Positions 4,923 to 5,956 of a stretch of DNA of 5,956 nucleotides are shown in pieces. The stretch lies in the NCBI GenBank assembly GCA_014378225.1, contig JACMOA010000176.1, positions 1 to 5,956 on the forward strand, read 5' to 3'. This stretch comes from Deinococcales bacterium (GTDB lineage: Bacteria; Deinococcota; Deinococci; Deinococcales; Deinococcaceae). How positions within the stretch are numbered: position 1 is the stretch's first letter; the number at the start of each line of letters is the position of its first letter. The notes beneath the pieces are model-generated. The model was not told the origin of the DNA and searched no databases. It was given only the letters and a program-made list of their open reading frames with translations. Made by a program: the position numbers and the translations under genes.

Positions 4923-5956
4923 ATGACCGCCACAGACCCTCCGCTCGAGCGCACCGAATCCCAGCCTGTTCCCCAGACCCGGCTCGAGTTTCTGGACCTG
5001 TTTCGGGGCCTAGCTATTCTGGCGGTGGTGGGCATTCACGTCAGCGGTCACGCGCTACGAATTCCGGGACTTGCACCGGGAACACTCGAGATTTTGCAGA
5101 CCCTCAACCGGACGCTTCAGTTTGCGGTTCCCAGCTTTTTGTTTATGACTGGCCTGGTTTTTGCGTATCAGTACGCCCATAAACCACTCGAGCCGCTCAG
5201 TTTCTACCGTAAACGTCTCACCTCAGTAGTCCAGCCCTATCTGGTCTGGACCGTGCTTTACGCGCTGTTCACCGCACTGGCTTCACGGCTGAGCCTGCAA
5301 AACCTGCTCGAGCCAGAACGATGGCTGGGCTGGATTTTAACCGGGAAGGCGTTTTTCCACCTGTATTTTATGGTGATTGTGATTCAGTTTTATCTGATTT
5401 TTCCGCTTATCATGCCCATTTTTAGAAACCGAGGTCGTTTTGAATGGCGCTCGAGCGTGCTTACCGTACTGGGCATTGTGGCGCTACAGATAGGGTTTTA
5501 CTGGCTCAACAGAGTGTATTTTCGCCTGCCCCACATTGGGACCGTAGTGCTGTGGCACATGATTCCACTGGGTCTAGGTCTGTGGATTGGCTCGAGCCTC
5601 AAAGACTGGCCCCGGCTGTGGGTTCGCGCAAGGGGGCCACTTTTACTTTTACTGGTTTTGGCGGGTGCGTGGTACGTTCCCATCGCTCTGAACGTGTTGC
5701 GCAAACTCCCCGTCAACACTTTTGCAGCGGCCCTTTCTGGCTGGCTTTACGCCGCAGCGGTGGCGCTGTTAGTGCTGGGTTTTAGCCACTGGCTCGAGGG
5801 CCGATTCAGCTTTTTCAGACCGCGCTTTTACACTTTTCTACTCACTCTCGGAACCTACAGCCTACACATCTACCTGATTCACCCCGCCGTGATGAAAGTG
5901 CTCGAGCTGATAGGAAAAAATGGACTGGGCTTCCTCGAGCGCCTGAGTGGACATAC
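4923..5956 (+). CDS. Acyltransferase_3-family integral membrane acyltransferase, C-terminus cut by window edge
   Basis: A polytopic membrane enzyme of the type that moves acetyl or other acyl groups onto envelope sugars or lipids. 344 codons are present from the ATG and the frame is open at the right edge. A soluble Pro/Glu-rich N-terminus (1-19) precedes the family signature RLEFLDLFRGLAILAVVGIH at 20-39, with conserved R28 and H39. VPSFLFMTG at 69-77 and FFHLYFMVIVIQFYLIFP at 144-161 match the IcaC/YfiQ-like branch. About nine hydrophobic segments follow, ending with TYSLHIYLIHP at 311-321, the usual last helix, so little is probably missing. The acceptor cannot be told from sequence: exopolysaccharide, glycolipid or secondary polymer are all possible. 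There is no Shine-Dalgarno. TATCTT at 4906-4911 is a weak -10 candidate. It diverges from purN over 77 bp. Confidence 0.88.
   Translation, partial: MTATDPPLERTESQPVPQTRLEFLDLFRGLAILAVVGIHVSGHALRIPGLAPGTLEILQTLNRTLQFAVPSFLFMTGLVFAYQYAHKPLEPLSFYRKRLTSVVQPYLVWTVLYALFTALASRLSLQNLLEPERWLGWILTGKAFFHLYFMVIVIQFYLIFPLIMPIFRNRGRFEWRSSVLTVLGIVALQIGFYWLNRVYFRLPHIGTVVLWHMIPLGLGLWIGSSLKDWPRLWVRARGPLLLLLVLAGAWYVPIALNVLRKLPVNTFAAALSGWLYAAAVALLVLGFSHWLEGRFSFFRPRFYTFLLTLGTYSLHIYLIHPAVMKVLELIGKNGLGFLERLSGH

Noticed and set aside
5444..5785. 113-codon plus-strand frame inside the acyltransferase
   Set aside because: It is a shifted-frame shadow; the continuous frame from 4923 carries the family motifs on both sides of it.

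Overview
The window reads as ordinary chromosomal DNA of a bacterium, most likely a member of the Deinococcota (Thermus/Meiothermus-like). That placement is tentative. It rests on the N-terminus of the pyrimidine nucleoside phosphorylase, on a tRNA-Glu with encoded CCA, and on several genes that lack a Shine-Dalgarno site but have a TAnnnT box 5-9 nt before the start codon. Leaderless starts of that kind are common in that phylum. The whole window is also saturated with the palindrome CTCGAG: about 54 copies by hand count, where chance predicts one or two.

Layout from left to right. Bases 1-1459 are all minus-strand: the first 45 codons of a pyrimidine nucleoside phosphorylase (cut by the window edge), a small two-helix LapA-domain membrane protein, a tRNA-Glu(UUC) followed by an intrinsic terminator, a probable phoU terminator, and phoU. 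A 433-bp gap (1460-1892) without a recognisable gene separates phoU from a plus-strand pair: a LACTB2-like metallo-beta-lactamase-fold hydrolase and an exported N-acetylmuramoyl-L-alanine amidase with an AMIN-like N-terminal region. The 232-bp gap after the amidase (4041-4272) holds a small terminal-inverted-repeat element. Then come purN on the minus strand and, diverging from it over a 77-bp promoter region, a membrane acyltransferase that runs off the right edge.

The genes do not form one pathway. They cover nucleoside salvage, purine synthesis (GAR formylation), phosphate-signalling control, cell-wall hydrolysis and envelope modification. Strand changes and terminators suggest at least six transcription units: lapA-deoA, tRNA-Glu, phoU, the hydrolase (possibly continuing into the amidase, which seems to have its own promoter), purN, and the acyltransferase. 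I found no defence system, phage, CRISPR array or biosynthetic cluster. The most notable signals are the CTCGAG excess in both coding and non-coding DNA, its capture of Leu-Glu and Ser-Ser codon pairs, and the 127-bp inverted-repeat element.
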